From: Erwinia mallotivora
GTDB taxonomy: Bacteria; Pseudomonadota; Gammaproteobacteria; Enterobacterales; Enterobacteriaceae
Length of the DNA: 64,000 nucleotides
Direction of reading: 5' to 3'
Assembly: GCF_000590885.1 (NCBI RefSeq)
Contig: NZ_JFHN01000075.1
Coordinates: 1 to 64,000 of the forward strand
Every line of letters starts with the position of its first letter. The stretch's first letter is position 1. The notes under the pieces were generated by a model. It did no database searches. It saw nothing but the letters and a program-made list of their open reading frames with translations, and had not been told where the DNA came from. Positions 37,400-44,875 of the stretch are shown here, piece by piece. The position numbers were made by a program, and so were the translations under genes.

Positions 37400-37942
37400 T
37401 CAGCCTGCCAGCCGCTGTGCGGTAAAACGTTGCAGTTCCGCCGGGATACGCGGGAAGGTATATAAAAACCAGGGCGTAAAACGCTCAGGATGCCGTTCCG
37501 TTTCCTGTTGAATCTCCGCCAGTGACGACCAGCGCCACCCGTCTGCTTCTTCAGGATTGGGTACAGGCTGCTCATCGCTGTGGGCAAAAAAGACATGACC
37601 GTATTCGTGTTCAGTCAGGCCGTTGTTTAACTTAAGGTTATAGCTCAGTTCAAACACCGGGCAGAGGGGGATTTGCAGCCCCATCTCCTCACGCAAACGA
37701 CGCTCTGCCGCATGTTGAGCAGATTCATGGGGATAAGGATGACCGCAGGTGGTATTACTCCATAATCCGCCGCAGTGGTATTTACCGGTGGCGCGCTGTT
37801 GCAATAACAGCTGATGGCGTGAATTGAACACATAAACGGTGACGGCGCGATGCAGTAACCCTTTCTGGTGCACTTCGAGCTTTTCCATTCTGCCAATGGC
37901 ACGATCGTTACCATCAACCAGAACCACTTCAATCGCAGACAT
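37400..37942 (-). CDS. idi: Isopentenyl-diphosphate delta-isomerase, type I
   Basis: Nudix-fold enzyme interconverting IPP and DMAPP for isoprenoid synthesis. 180 aa, cytoplasmic. The catalytic Cys lies in TCGHPYPHES, and the Nudix-related AERRLREEMGL and the metal-binding His and Glu residues (LTEHEYGHVFF) are visible. The ATG at 37942 has AGGAG six bases upstream; nine more codons are open upstream without a ribosome-binding site. Confidence 0.93.
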   Translation of the reverse strand: MSAIEVVLVDGNDRAIGRMEKLEVHQKGLLHRAVTVYVFNSRHQLLLQQRATGKYHCGGLWSNTTCGHPYPHESAQHAAERRLREEMGLQIPLCPVFELSYNLKLNNGLTEHEYGHVFFAHSDEQPVPNPEEADGWRWSSLAEIQQETERHPERFTPWFLYTFPRIPAELQRFTAQRLAG

Positions 37943-38092
37943 GCAGACTCCTCTAAACGTCGTCCGCATAGTGTGGCATATCCTGCAACAGGCCGACGGG
38001 AAAATTCGTGCAATTTTGTGACAAAACGGCAGGCTGAAACAGCACCGCGGGGAGATTCAGCCCGACCTGCCGCTGGCAGGCCGGGCCGGAGG

Positions 38093-39988
38093 TCAGAGTT
38101 TAAAGCTGCTGACTACACGCTCAAGTTGAACACTCTGCTCTTCCATCGCCTGGGCGGCGGCAGAAACCTGCTCCACCAGCGAGGCGTTCTGCTGGGTGCT
38201 GCTGTCGAGCTGGTTGATGGCGGTGTTGATCTGATCGATGCCCATACTTTGTTCACGGCTGGCTGACATGATTTCGGCCATCAGCGTGGTCACGCTGCTG
38301 ACGCCGTTCATCAGTTCATCCATGGTGCTGCCCGCTTCCTGCACCAACAGGCTGCCGTGGTCGATATTGGCAACCGACTCTTCAATCAGCTTTTTAATCT
38401 CACGGGCGGAGTTTGCTGAACGCTGAGCGAGGTTACGCACTTCAGAAGCCACCACGGCAAAACCACGCCCCTGTTCACCCGCACGGGCGGCTTCCACCGC
38501 AGCGTTAAGGGCAAGGATGTTGGTCTGGAAGGCAATGCTGTCGATAACGCCGATGATATCAACCACTTTGCGTGAAGAGGTATTGATTTCGCCCATGGTG
38601 GTAACCACCTGTTTCACCACGTTGGAGCCACGCTCTGCCACGCGGGACGCGTCTCCGGCCAGCTGGTTTGCATGGGTGGCGTTATCCGCATTCTGCCGCA
38701 CGGTGCCGGTCAGCTGCTCCATTGAAGCGGCAGTTTCCACAATTGAACTGGACTGGTCTTCGGTACGGGCAGAGAGATCGAGGTTACCACTGGCAATTTC
38801 TTTCGAGGCCGAGGTGATCGCCAGCGCACTGTCACCCACCTGACGCAACAGGCCCTGAAGGTAACTGATAAAGTTGTTAAAACTCTGCGCCACCGCGTCA
38901 AATTCCGGGCTGCCGCTGGCAGGCAGACGACGGGTTAAATCAGCACCGCCGGAAGAGAGCGCGATAATGTTGTCATTCAGTCCGCTGAGGCGTTTCATCA
39001 TTGCGCGCACAGAGCCCAGCACCACCAGCAGCAGCAGAATTGCCAGCGGGATTTGCACCAGCCCCAGCCGGGTCAGGATAGCGTTGCTCTGTTTTGACAA
39101 CAGCGCGGTGGGCACATCACTGGCGATATACCAGGGGCTGCCGCTGATTTGCTGAACAAACAGCGTGTGGTCGCCGTCTTTACCTTCGTAGTTGCTTTGC
39201 ACCGGGCCTGATGCCGCCTGCCCTAACAGGGCGCGCAGCGGCGTGGCCATCGGCACAGAAAGCTCGCTCAGATTACGCAGGGTTGGCGTGGCATCCACCA
39301 GGCTGGCATCCCCCACCACTTTCCCGTCGGCTTCCACAATCAGCACCTGCCCCTGCACCGCGCTGCTCATCTCTTTCGCCAGATGGTTAAAGAAACCCAG
39401 CGTCACGTCGATGGTCGCCACGCCCCATGCGCTGCCATTGCGATAAATGCCCATTGCACAGTTGGTACGGGGCTGCGGGCTGGCGGCGTCCTGATAGGCT
39501 TTCGCCCAGGCACACTGCCCTTTTGCCGCTGCCATACCATCTTTATACCAGGGCTGTTCGTAATAATTCGGCGCTTCGGCGGAGTTCCAGAAGGTGTTGA
39601 CCTGCAACGTATTGCTGCTGTCGCGCGCGAAGAAAGTACTGAATTTATCTTTTGCCGGGTCACGCAGTTTTGGCAGAGGCCAGATACCGCCACCAAAGAC
39701 GTTGACGTCCTGGTACTGGTTAACCAGCGCCGGTAAAACTTTATCAATGGTGTCGCTGTCCAGCACGGCTACGGTTTCGGTAATGCTGCGCTGCTGCGCC
39801 TGAATACGGTTCATCATATCGGTGATACGTGAGCCAATCGTATCGACTTCATAACGCACCAGCCGACTCTCACTGGTCGTGAGCTGAGGCGCTACAAATA
39901 TTTTTATCACCACTACCGTGATCAACAGCAGCAACACGAAGAAGCTGATGATCAGGAGGGTAAATCTGCCCTGGGTAGTTTTTAACAT
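38093..39988 (-). CDS. Methyl-accepting chemotaxis protein with Cache-type sensor
   Basis: 631 aa chemoreceptor. TM1 at about residues 10-33, a periplasmic dCache/Cache_1-like domain (about 35-300, with PWYKDG and [13 protein letters not shown]), TM2 at 308-328, a HAMP domain, and a cytoplasmic signalling domain with the hairpin tip [41 protein letters not shown]. The C-terminus (RVVSSFKL) lacks the NWETF-type CheR pentapeptide. The ATG at 39988 precedes TM1 directly; the frame is open 67 codons further but encodes no sensible sequence. Ligand unknown. Confidence 0.9.
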   Translation of the reverse strand: MLKTTQGRFTLLIISFFVLLLLITVVVIKIFVAPQLTTSESRLVRYEVDTIGSRITDMMNRIQAQQRSITETVAVLDSDTIDKVLPALVNQYQDVNVFGGGIWPLPKLRDPAKDKFSTFFARDSSNTLQVNTFWNSAEAPNYYEQPWYKDGMAAAKGQCAWAKAYQDAASPQPRTNCAMGIYRNGSAWGVATIDVTLGFFNHLAKEMSSAVQGQVLIVEADGKVVGDASLVDATPTLRNLSELSVPMATPLRALLGQAASGPVQSNYEGKDGDHTLFVQQISGSPWYIASDVPTALLSKQSNAILTRLGLVQIPLAILLLLVVLGSVRAMMKRLSGLNDNIIALSSGGADLTRRLPASGSPEFDAVAQSFNNFISYLQGLLRQVGDSALAITSASKEIASGNLDLSARTEDQSSSIVETAASMEQLTGTVRQNADNATHANQLAGDASRVAERGSNVVKQVVTTMGEINTSSRKVVDIIGVIDSIAFQTNILALNAAVEAARAGEQGRGFAVVASEVRNLAQRSANSAREIKKLIEESVANIDHGSLLVQEAGSTMDELMNGVSSVTTLMAEIMSASREQSMGIDQINTAINQLDSSTQQNASLVEQVSAAAQAMEEQSVQLERVVSSFKL

Positions 39989-40392
39989 GGAGAGCCTCGT
40001 TAAACTCAATAAGGCATAATTGCCTGATCGAATTAACGGCGCGCCGATGGCTTTCTTGAGGTGATCCTGCTCACAAACCGCAGATTTTACGCTGGCTGTC
40101 CAACAGGCTGCATCGCCCGGTGTGCCGCCGGGAAACGGCGGGTTTCCGCCACGCGCATCCAGCGCCGGGCCGCTGGCCGCACAGGGCATGACTGGAGGCT
40201 ATCCCGCAGCAAAAACATCGCGGTTGCGGGTTAGCGGTTCTGGATAAAAAAGGGGACGAAGCCTTCGTCCCCTGTGGCGGCACCCAGCGAGTGGGTGCCT
40301 GAAGATGAGTTCTGCACGGCGTGACGTTCAGAAAGCCGCAGTAGCCACTTGTTCTACTGCGCTTCTGGCCGCAAACAGCCAGAGGGTGCACC
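39989..40392. other. Intergenic region between bglX and the chemoreceptor gene
   Basis: 404 bases without a supported gene. They hold the bglX terminator (40246-40272), a second hairpin GGCACCCA/TGGGTGCC at 40279-40299, and the chemoreceptor promoter region. An open minus-strand frame (40071-40442) overlaps these hairpins and looks non-coding. Confidence 0.5.
40246..40272 (-). terminator. Terminator downstream of bglX
   Basis: GGGGACGAA (40252-40260) pairs with TTCGTCCCC (40264-40272) and is followed on the minus strand by six T (40246-40251). About 120 bases after the bglX stop. Confidence 0.8.
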
Positions 40393-42690
40393 TCACAGAT
40401 AGTCAAATTCCGCGCTGTTGGTGCGGGCGGAATCCAGCCCAATCATCACCCTGAATTTGCCCGGTTCAGCCACCTGCTGCATCTTCGCGTTCCAGAACAT
40501 CAGCGCCTGCACATCAATCGGGAAGGTCACCGTCTGCGTTTCACCGGCCTTCAGCATAATACGCTTAAAGCCTTTCAGCTCTTTCACCGGACGGCTGATG
40601 CTGGCCACTTCATCGTTAAGATAGAGCTGCACCACGGTGGCACCGTCGCGTTTGCCGGTGTTGGTAACCGTGACGCTGGCGTTGAGCGTGCCGTTGCGCG
40701 GCATCGTTTTGGCCGACAGCGTCACCGGCGATACCCGGAAGGTGGTATAGCTCAGACCGTAGCCGAACGGGAACAGCGGACCGTTGGCGGCATCATAGTA
40801 GTGCGAGGTGTATTTGTTCGGTTTTTCCGCGTCATAAGGACGACCGGTGTTGAGATGGTTGTAGTAAATCGGAATTTGCCCGACAGAGCGTGGGAATGAC
40901 ATCGGCAGCTTGCCTGACGGGTTGTAGTCACCAAACAGCACATCGGCAATGGCATTACCGCCTTCCGTGCCGCTGAACCAGGTCTCCAGCAGCGCATCTG
41001 CCTGCATATTTTCCTTCACCAGCGCCAGCGGACGCCCGTTCATCAGCACCAGAACCAGCGGTTTCCCGGTGGCTTTCAGCGCGTCAATCAGCGCCAGCTG
41101 GCTCGGAGGGATGGTGATATCACTGCGGCTGGACGCCTCATGCGCCATACCCTGCGCCTCACCGACCACCGCCACCACCACATCGGATTTTTTCGCCGTC
41201 GCCACCGCCTCATCCAGCATAGCCTGCGGCGAACGGGGATCGACAACCACCGCTTTTTCGTAAAGGTTAAGGAAGTCCTGTATGCCTTTATTGTCCGTTA
41301 CGTTGGCCCCTTTGGCATACAGCACGGTGGCTTTGCCGGCGGTGGCATTTTTCAGCCCCTGCAACACGCTGACCGACTGTGAGGCGACGCCTGCCGCTGA
41401 CCAGCTGCCCATGATGTCACGCTGGCTGTCGGCCAGCGGGCCAATCAACGCAATGGTGCCGGACTTTTTCAGCGGCAGCGTATCCAGCCGGTTTTTCAGC
41501 AGCACCATACTTTTGCGCGCCACGTCGCGTGCTTCCTCACGATGCAGACGGCTCTCGGCATTGGTATCCTTTGGATCGCTCTCTTTCGGCCCCAGATGGC
41601 TGTAGGGATCGTTAAACAGGCCCATATCATACTTGACGTTCAGCACATGGCGGGTGGCGTCATCAATTTCCTGTTCACTGACTGCGCCACTCTTCACCAG
41701 GTCCGGCAGATATTTGCTGTAGTATTCATCGCTCATGCTCATGTTGACGCCGGACTGAATGGCAATGCGCACCGCCTCTTTCGGATCGCTGGCCACGCCA
41801 TGTTTGATCAGCTCTTTGATCGCGCCGTGATCGCTGATGGTAATGCCTTTGAATTTCCAGTCATGACGCAGCAGATCTTTCAGCAGCCAGCTGTCTGCGG
41901 TTGCCGGCACGCCATTCAGTGAATTAAGCGCCACCATCACCCCGCCACTGCCCGCATCCAGTGCGGCTTTATAGGGTGGCAGATAATCCTGCGCCAGTCG
42001 TTGTGGGCTCATGTCAACGGTGTTGTAATCGCGCCCGCCTTCCACCGCGCCGTATGCGGCAAAGTGCTTAACGCTGGTCATCACCGAATAACGGTCGGCC
42101 GGGCTTTTACCCTGCATTGACATCACCAGCGCACGGCCCATCTGTGACGTCAGGTACGTGTCCTCGCCCAGTCCTTCCGAAACCCGGCCCCAACGCGGCT
42201 CACGGGTGACATCCACCATCGGCGCCCAGGTCATATTCAGTCCGTCGTCTGCCGCTTCATAAGCAGAAATCCGTCCCACCTGTGATACTGCATCCAGATC
42301 CCAGCTGGCAGCCAGCGCCAGCGGAATAGGAAATACGGTGCGATGACCATGGACCACGTCATAGGCAAAGAACAGCGGGATCTTCAGGCGGCTGAGCTGC
42401 ATCACCTGATCCTGCATGGCACGGATATCCTCCCGGGTGACGGTATTGAAAATGGCACCGACCTGCTCGTGCTTAATCATCTCGCGGATCGCTTCTTTCG
42501 GGTTATCCGGCCCTACGCTGATTAACCGCAGCTGGCCGATTTTTTCGTCCAGGGTCATTTTTTTCAGCAGGTCCGTGACGAAGGCATCGCGGGCTTCCGG
42601 GGTCAGGGCGTGGGGGGCAGGCCGTTCTTCAGCAAAAGCCGGCTGCATAATGAGGGCGGCAGCAAGGCTGACAGAGCAAATCCATTTCAT
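40393..42690 (-). CDS. bglX: Periplasmic beta-glucosidase BglX
   Basis: Glycoside hydrolase family 3 enzyme releasing terminal beta-linked glucose in the periplasm. 765 aa, the same length as E. coli BglX and highly similar throughout. Signal peptide MKWICSVSLAAALIMQPAFAE. The nucleophile Asp lies in ITISDHGAIKEL, and the substrate-binding KHFAAYGAVEGG and the C-terminal fibronectin type III-like domain are present. The ATG at 42690 is chosen; six codons are open upstream. Confidence 0.95.
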   Translation of the reverse strand: MKWICSVSLAAALIMQPAFAEERPAPHALTPEARDAFVTDLLKKMTLDEKIGQLRLISVGPDNPKEAIREMIKHEQVGAIFNTVTREDIRAMQDQVMQLSRLKIPLFFAYDVVHGHRTVFPIPLALAASWDLDAVSQVGRISAYEAADDGLNMTWAPMVDVTREPRWGRVSEGLGEDTYLTSQMGRALVMSMQGKSPADRYSVMTSVKHFAAYGAVEGGRDYNTVDMSPQRLAQDYLPPYKAALDAGSGGVMVALNSLNGVPATADSWLLKDLLRHDWKFKGITISDHGAIKELIKHGVASDPKEAVRIAIQSGVNMSMSDEYYSKYLPDLVKSGAVSEQEIDDATRHVLNVKYDMGLFNDPYSHLGPKESDPKDTNAESRLHREEARDVARKSMVLLKNRLDTLPLKKSGTIALIGPLADSQRDIMGSWSAAGVASQSVSVLQGLKNATAGKATVLYAKGANVTDNKGIQDFLNLYEKAVVVDPRSPQAMLDEAVATAKKSDVVVAVVGEAQGMAHEASSRSDITIPPSQLALIDALKATGKPLVLVLMNGRPLALVKENMQADALLETWFSGTEGGNAIADVLFGDYNPSGKLPMSFPRSVGQIPIYYNHLNTGRPYDAEKPNKYTSHYYDAANGPLFPFGYGLSYTTFRVSPVTLSAKTMPRNGTLNASVTVTNTGKRDGATVVQLYLNDEVASISRPVKELKGFKRIMLKAGETQTVTFPIDVQALMFWNAKMQQVAEPGKFRVMIGLDSARTNSAEFDYL

Positions 42691-42995
42691 CAGATTGGTT
42701 TCTCTCAAATAGCGGCAAAAACAGGGAGTTATTGTGTTACAGGATTGTAAGGCGCTCAGTGTGCCATAAGTTGAGGATAGCAGATAGTTTTCCGCACACG
42801 GCTGCGAGACGGATCTGATTTTCAGGAGAAAGTCTTGTCCACGGATTACACATCTACCAGCAGCAATGATTAATCCTGGTTGTAAATGGCTGCTCCATCG
42901 CTTTCACCCAATCAGGCTTCAGCAAGGCTGACCAGGAAAGCACAGGGTGGCTCATGTTAACCGGGTTCCCCTCAAAGCGAACTTCCGCTTCACAC
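42691..42995. other. Upstream region of bglX, no gene seen
   Basis: 305 bases between the bglX start and the inverted-repeat element. No open frame with a ribosome-binding site and no terminator found. It must hold the bglX promoter on the minus strand, which I cannot place. Confidence 0.4.
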
Positions 42996-43157
42996 GCAGG
43001 CGGTGTGAAAACGCACACCATGAACGGAGGTGGGTGAATTTATGGAAAATCCTCAACAGAAGGTCTGGCTGGTAAGATTCAAATTTTACTCAGCGACGCG
43101 GTTTAATCTCCATTTTTCGCTTTAACTACCTACAGAACACGTTTTCACACAGCCTGC
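42996..43157. repeat. 162-bp element bounded by 18-bp inverted repeats
   Basis: The 18-mer beginning GCAGGCGGTGTG at 42996-43013 and the reverse complement of 43140-43157 agree at 17 of 18 positions. They enclose 126 bases with a short ORF (43042-43125) that has a strong ribosome-binding site. An inner short dyad, TTCACAC/GTGTGAA, overlaps the left end. It may be a mobile mini-element (MITE-like), a structured RNA gene or a degraded insertion. No target-site duplication was recognised. Another hairpin, CAGCTCA/TGAGCTG, lies just outside at 43203-43220. Confidence 0.6.
43042..43125 (+). CDS. Possible 27-residue ORF inside the inverted-repeat element
   Basis: ATG at 43042, stop TAA at 43123-43125, preceded by GGAGGT ten bases upstream. 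The product begins MENPQQKVWLVRFKF and ends HFSL: basic and aromatic, without a membrane span. A five-codon minigene (ATG at 43020, stop at 43035-43037) covers the ribosome-binding site and may couple translation. No homologue recognised. It could be a small protein, a remnant or chance. Confidence 0.3.
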   Translation: MENPQQKVWLVRFKFYSATRFNLHFSL

Positions 43158-43277
43158 ACTCAACGCAGGCTTGCAGATTTTATTTTTACTGGTGAAAACT
43201 TTCAGCTCATTGGTGAGCTGATATAAAAATCAATATAACAACCTTATCGTTAGTTTCTGATTTTACAATTACAGAAT

Positions 43278-43703
43278 TTATTGCACCCTTATTGATTCAG
43301 GACCGTTGAGGTTTTTTTGAATTGTCATCAATATGTTTTTATCAATGCAATTTGCATCTTCTTTAAGAGATGTAAAGCATAAAAGATCGGACGTTTCAGT
43401 GCTGAGTCGGTTGTCATTATCAGGTATTTTTTTATAGACCCCGTCAAATGACCATATTGTAATGATATATCTTCCCTCATTGTCTTTTTTAGGGAAATTA
43501 AATTTATTTTGTATTTCATCTCTGTTTTTTTTCCACCACTCCCTCTTACCATATTCACTGAGCGGGAAGTTTTTCACCAAAATAAATGTAGAAATCTTAT
43601 CCTGGTAAACCGCAACAACCTGGACAGGTAAAAGGAATCTATATAACAATACAACCAACAAAGTAAAAGTCGAAACGAACAAAAGTTTTTTAACCAGCTT
43701 CAT
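43278..43703 (-). CDS. DUF943 family membrane-anchored protein
   Basis: 141 aa. N-terminal transmembrane helix (LLFVSTFTLLVVLLYRFLL) and an extracytoplasmic domain with the DUF943 pattern: VQVVAVYQDKISTFILVKNFPLSEYGKREWWKKNRDEI, then ITIWSFDGVYKK and NCIDKN. The family is restricted to enterobacteria and has no known role. Its ATG overlaps the stop of the DUF3289 gene (ATGA), so the pair is co-translated. Strikingly AT-rich compared with the neighbours, which suggests horizontal acquisition. Confidence 0.8.
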   Translation of the reverse strand: MKLVKKLLFVSTFTLLVVLLYRFLLPVQVVAVYQDKISTFILVKNFPLSEYGKREWWKKNRDEIQNKFNFPKKDNEGRYIITIWSFDGVYKKIPDNDNRLSTETSDLLCFTSLKEDANCIDKNILMTIQKNLNGPESIRVQ

Positions 43704-44512
43704 TTCCGCTCTCCAGAGATTTCTATTGTCGTTTTCATATTAGTGAAGAACGGCTGAAAACCTAAACCATTCCATCGCTGAAGAACAAACCATATACGAA
43801 ATGCACGTAAATAGTGAAACTTACGATTCATAATGTCTTTTTTATCCAAGCCGAAGTGGTCCTGACCTTTATATAGCAGTTTCGCATGGTAAGTATTATT
43901 ATCTATCTTAATCTCTGAAATCTGGATATTGGTAGCATATACATCATGGACAGACATCCCCATACCATTAAAAAAATCTTTCCAGCGGTTAAATTTTGGC
44001 AAAACAGAGACACTTAACGCCTCCCTTATTACCTCCACGCCAGAACTATCCAGACACCCCTTGTCCCAGTTTATATTTTCCTTCAGGCTTTCTTCAATTA
44101 TATAAAGAGAACTACTTTTATTTTTACGGGCAGAAATAATTTTCTCCCTGTAGGCCATATCAAGAAGTAGACTGGAAAATGCTTTTCCCCGCCCACTGTA
44201 GAAATGCTTCACCAAACCAGTAAACAACTGTCGCTGCCCGAAATAGTATGCTGGTATGGACAGGCGTAAAAACTCCTGAAAGAGCAATGTGGCTGTTTCT
44301 GCTTTAGATTTAGGACGAGACTTTCTGAAAGCACTGAAAAGCGAAACCTCTTCACCTGTCCACGGATTGACGACATCTGACACGTCATCCAGTCCAAAAT
44401 CCTGCCTGAGCTGCTTTGCGGTCAGGTCACCATAGCGCATGTCATCTGCGCTGTAATCGTTAAACCTGTGCTGTGTCTGATAAATTGTATAAGGAAACTG
44501 CAATGCTGACAT
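43700..44512 (-). CDS. DUF3289 (YPO3983) family protein
   Basis: 270 aa from the ATG at 44512, which has AAGGA seven bases upstream. The N-terminus (MSALQFPYTIYQTQHRFNDYSADDMRYGDLTAKQLRQDFGL, then VSDVVNPWTGEEVSLF) is the DUF3289 signature and matches the left-edge gene. No signal peptide or membrane span is seen. The C-terminal half (KKDIMNRKFHYLRAFRIWFVLQRWNGLGFQPFFTNM) is basic and aromatic. AT-rich. Coupled to DUF943. A toxin-like role with DUF943 as partner is a guess. Confidence 0.75.
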   Translation of the reverse strand: MSALQFPYTIYQTQHRFNDYSADDMRYGDLTAKQLRQDFGLDDVSDVVNPWTGEEVSLFSAFRKSRPKSKAETATLLFQEFLRLSIPAYYFGQRQLFTGLVKHFYSGRGKAFSSLLLDMAYREKIISARKNKSSSLYIIEESLKENINWDKGCLDSSGVEVIREALSVSVLPKFNRWKDFFNGMGMSVHDVYATNIQISEIKIDNNTYHAKLLYKGQDHFGLDKKDIMNRKFHYLRAFRIWFVLQRWNGLGFQPFFTNMKTTIEISGERK

Positions 44513-44875
44513 AACCAATCCTTGTAATGACAGTACTGTTGATTTTGCGGTTAAAAAACCGATGTACTTTAAACGAGAGGAAAATGAAATAAAACATTGG
44601 CAGGTAAAAATAGGAGTCTGCCCGGATTTAAGCAGTATATTTCCTGAGATATATATCGCAGGGTGATCATGGTCACGTAATATGGACACGGCCCTGAGCG
44701 AAGTTCTGGATTTAACATTGTTCAGGACTAAGACCACCGCATGCGCCGCAGCAACGCCAGCGATGGTAATCACACTCAATATAATTAATCCGAAGCGAGT
44801 CAGGCATGACGAATAACCCGCCAGACGGTAAGGCATCCTTGCCACGCTGCCGGTTAACGCAAGGCACAAACCCTC
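44513..44875. other. Open upstream extension of the DUF3289 frame, possible remnant
   Basis: The DUF3289 frame stays open for a further 119 codons to 44869, with a hydrophobic stretch (FGLIILSVITIAGVAAAHAVVLVL) and then a sequence that looks protein-like (HPAIYISGNILL). No ribosome-binding site was found and the family does not include it. It may be the degraded end of another membrane protein fused in frame. No other gene is seen in these 363 bases. Confidence 0.4.

Noticed and set aside
40071-40442. 123-codon minus-strand frame between bglX and the chemoreceptor gene
   Set aside because: Overlaps the end of bglX and two terminator-like hairpins; no family similarity.
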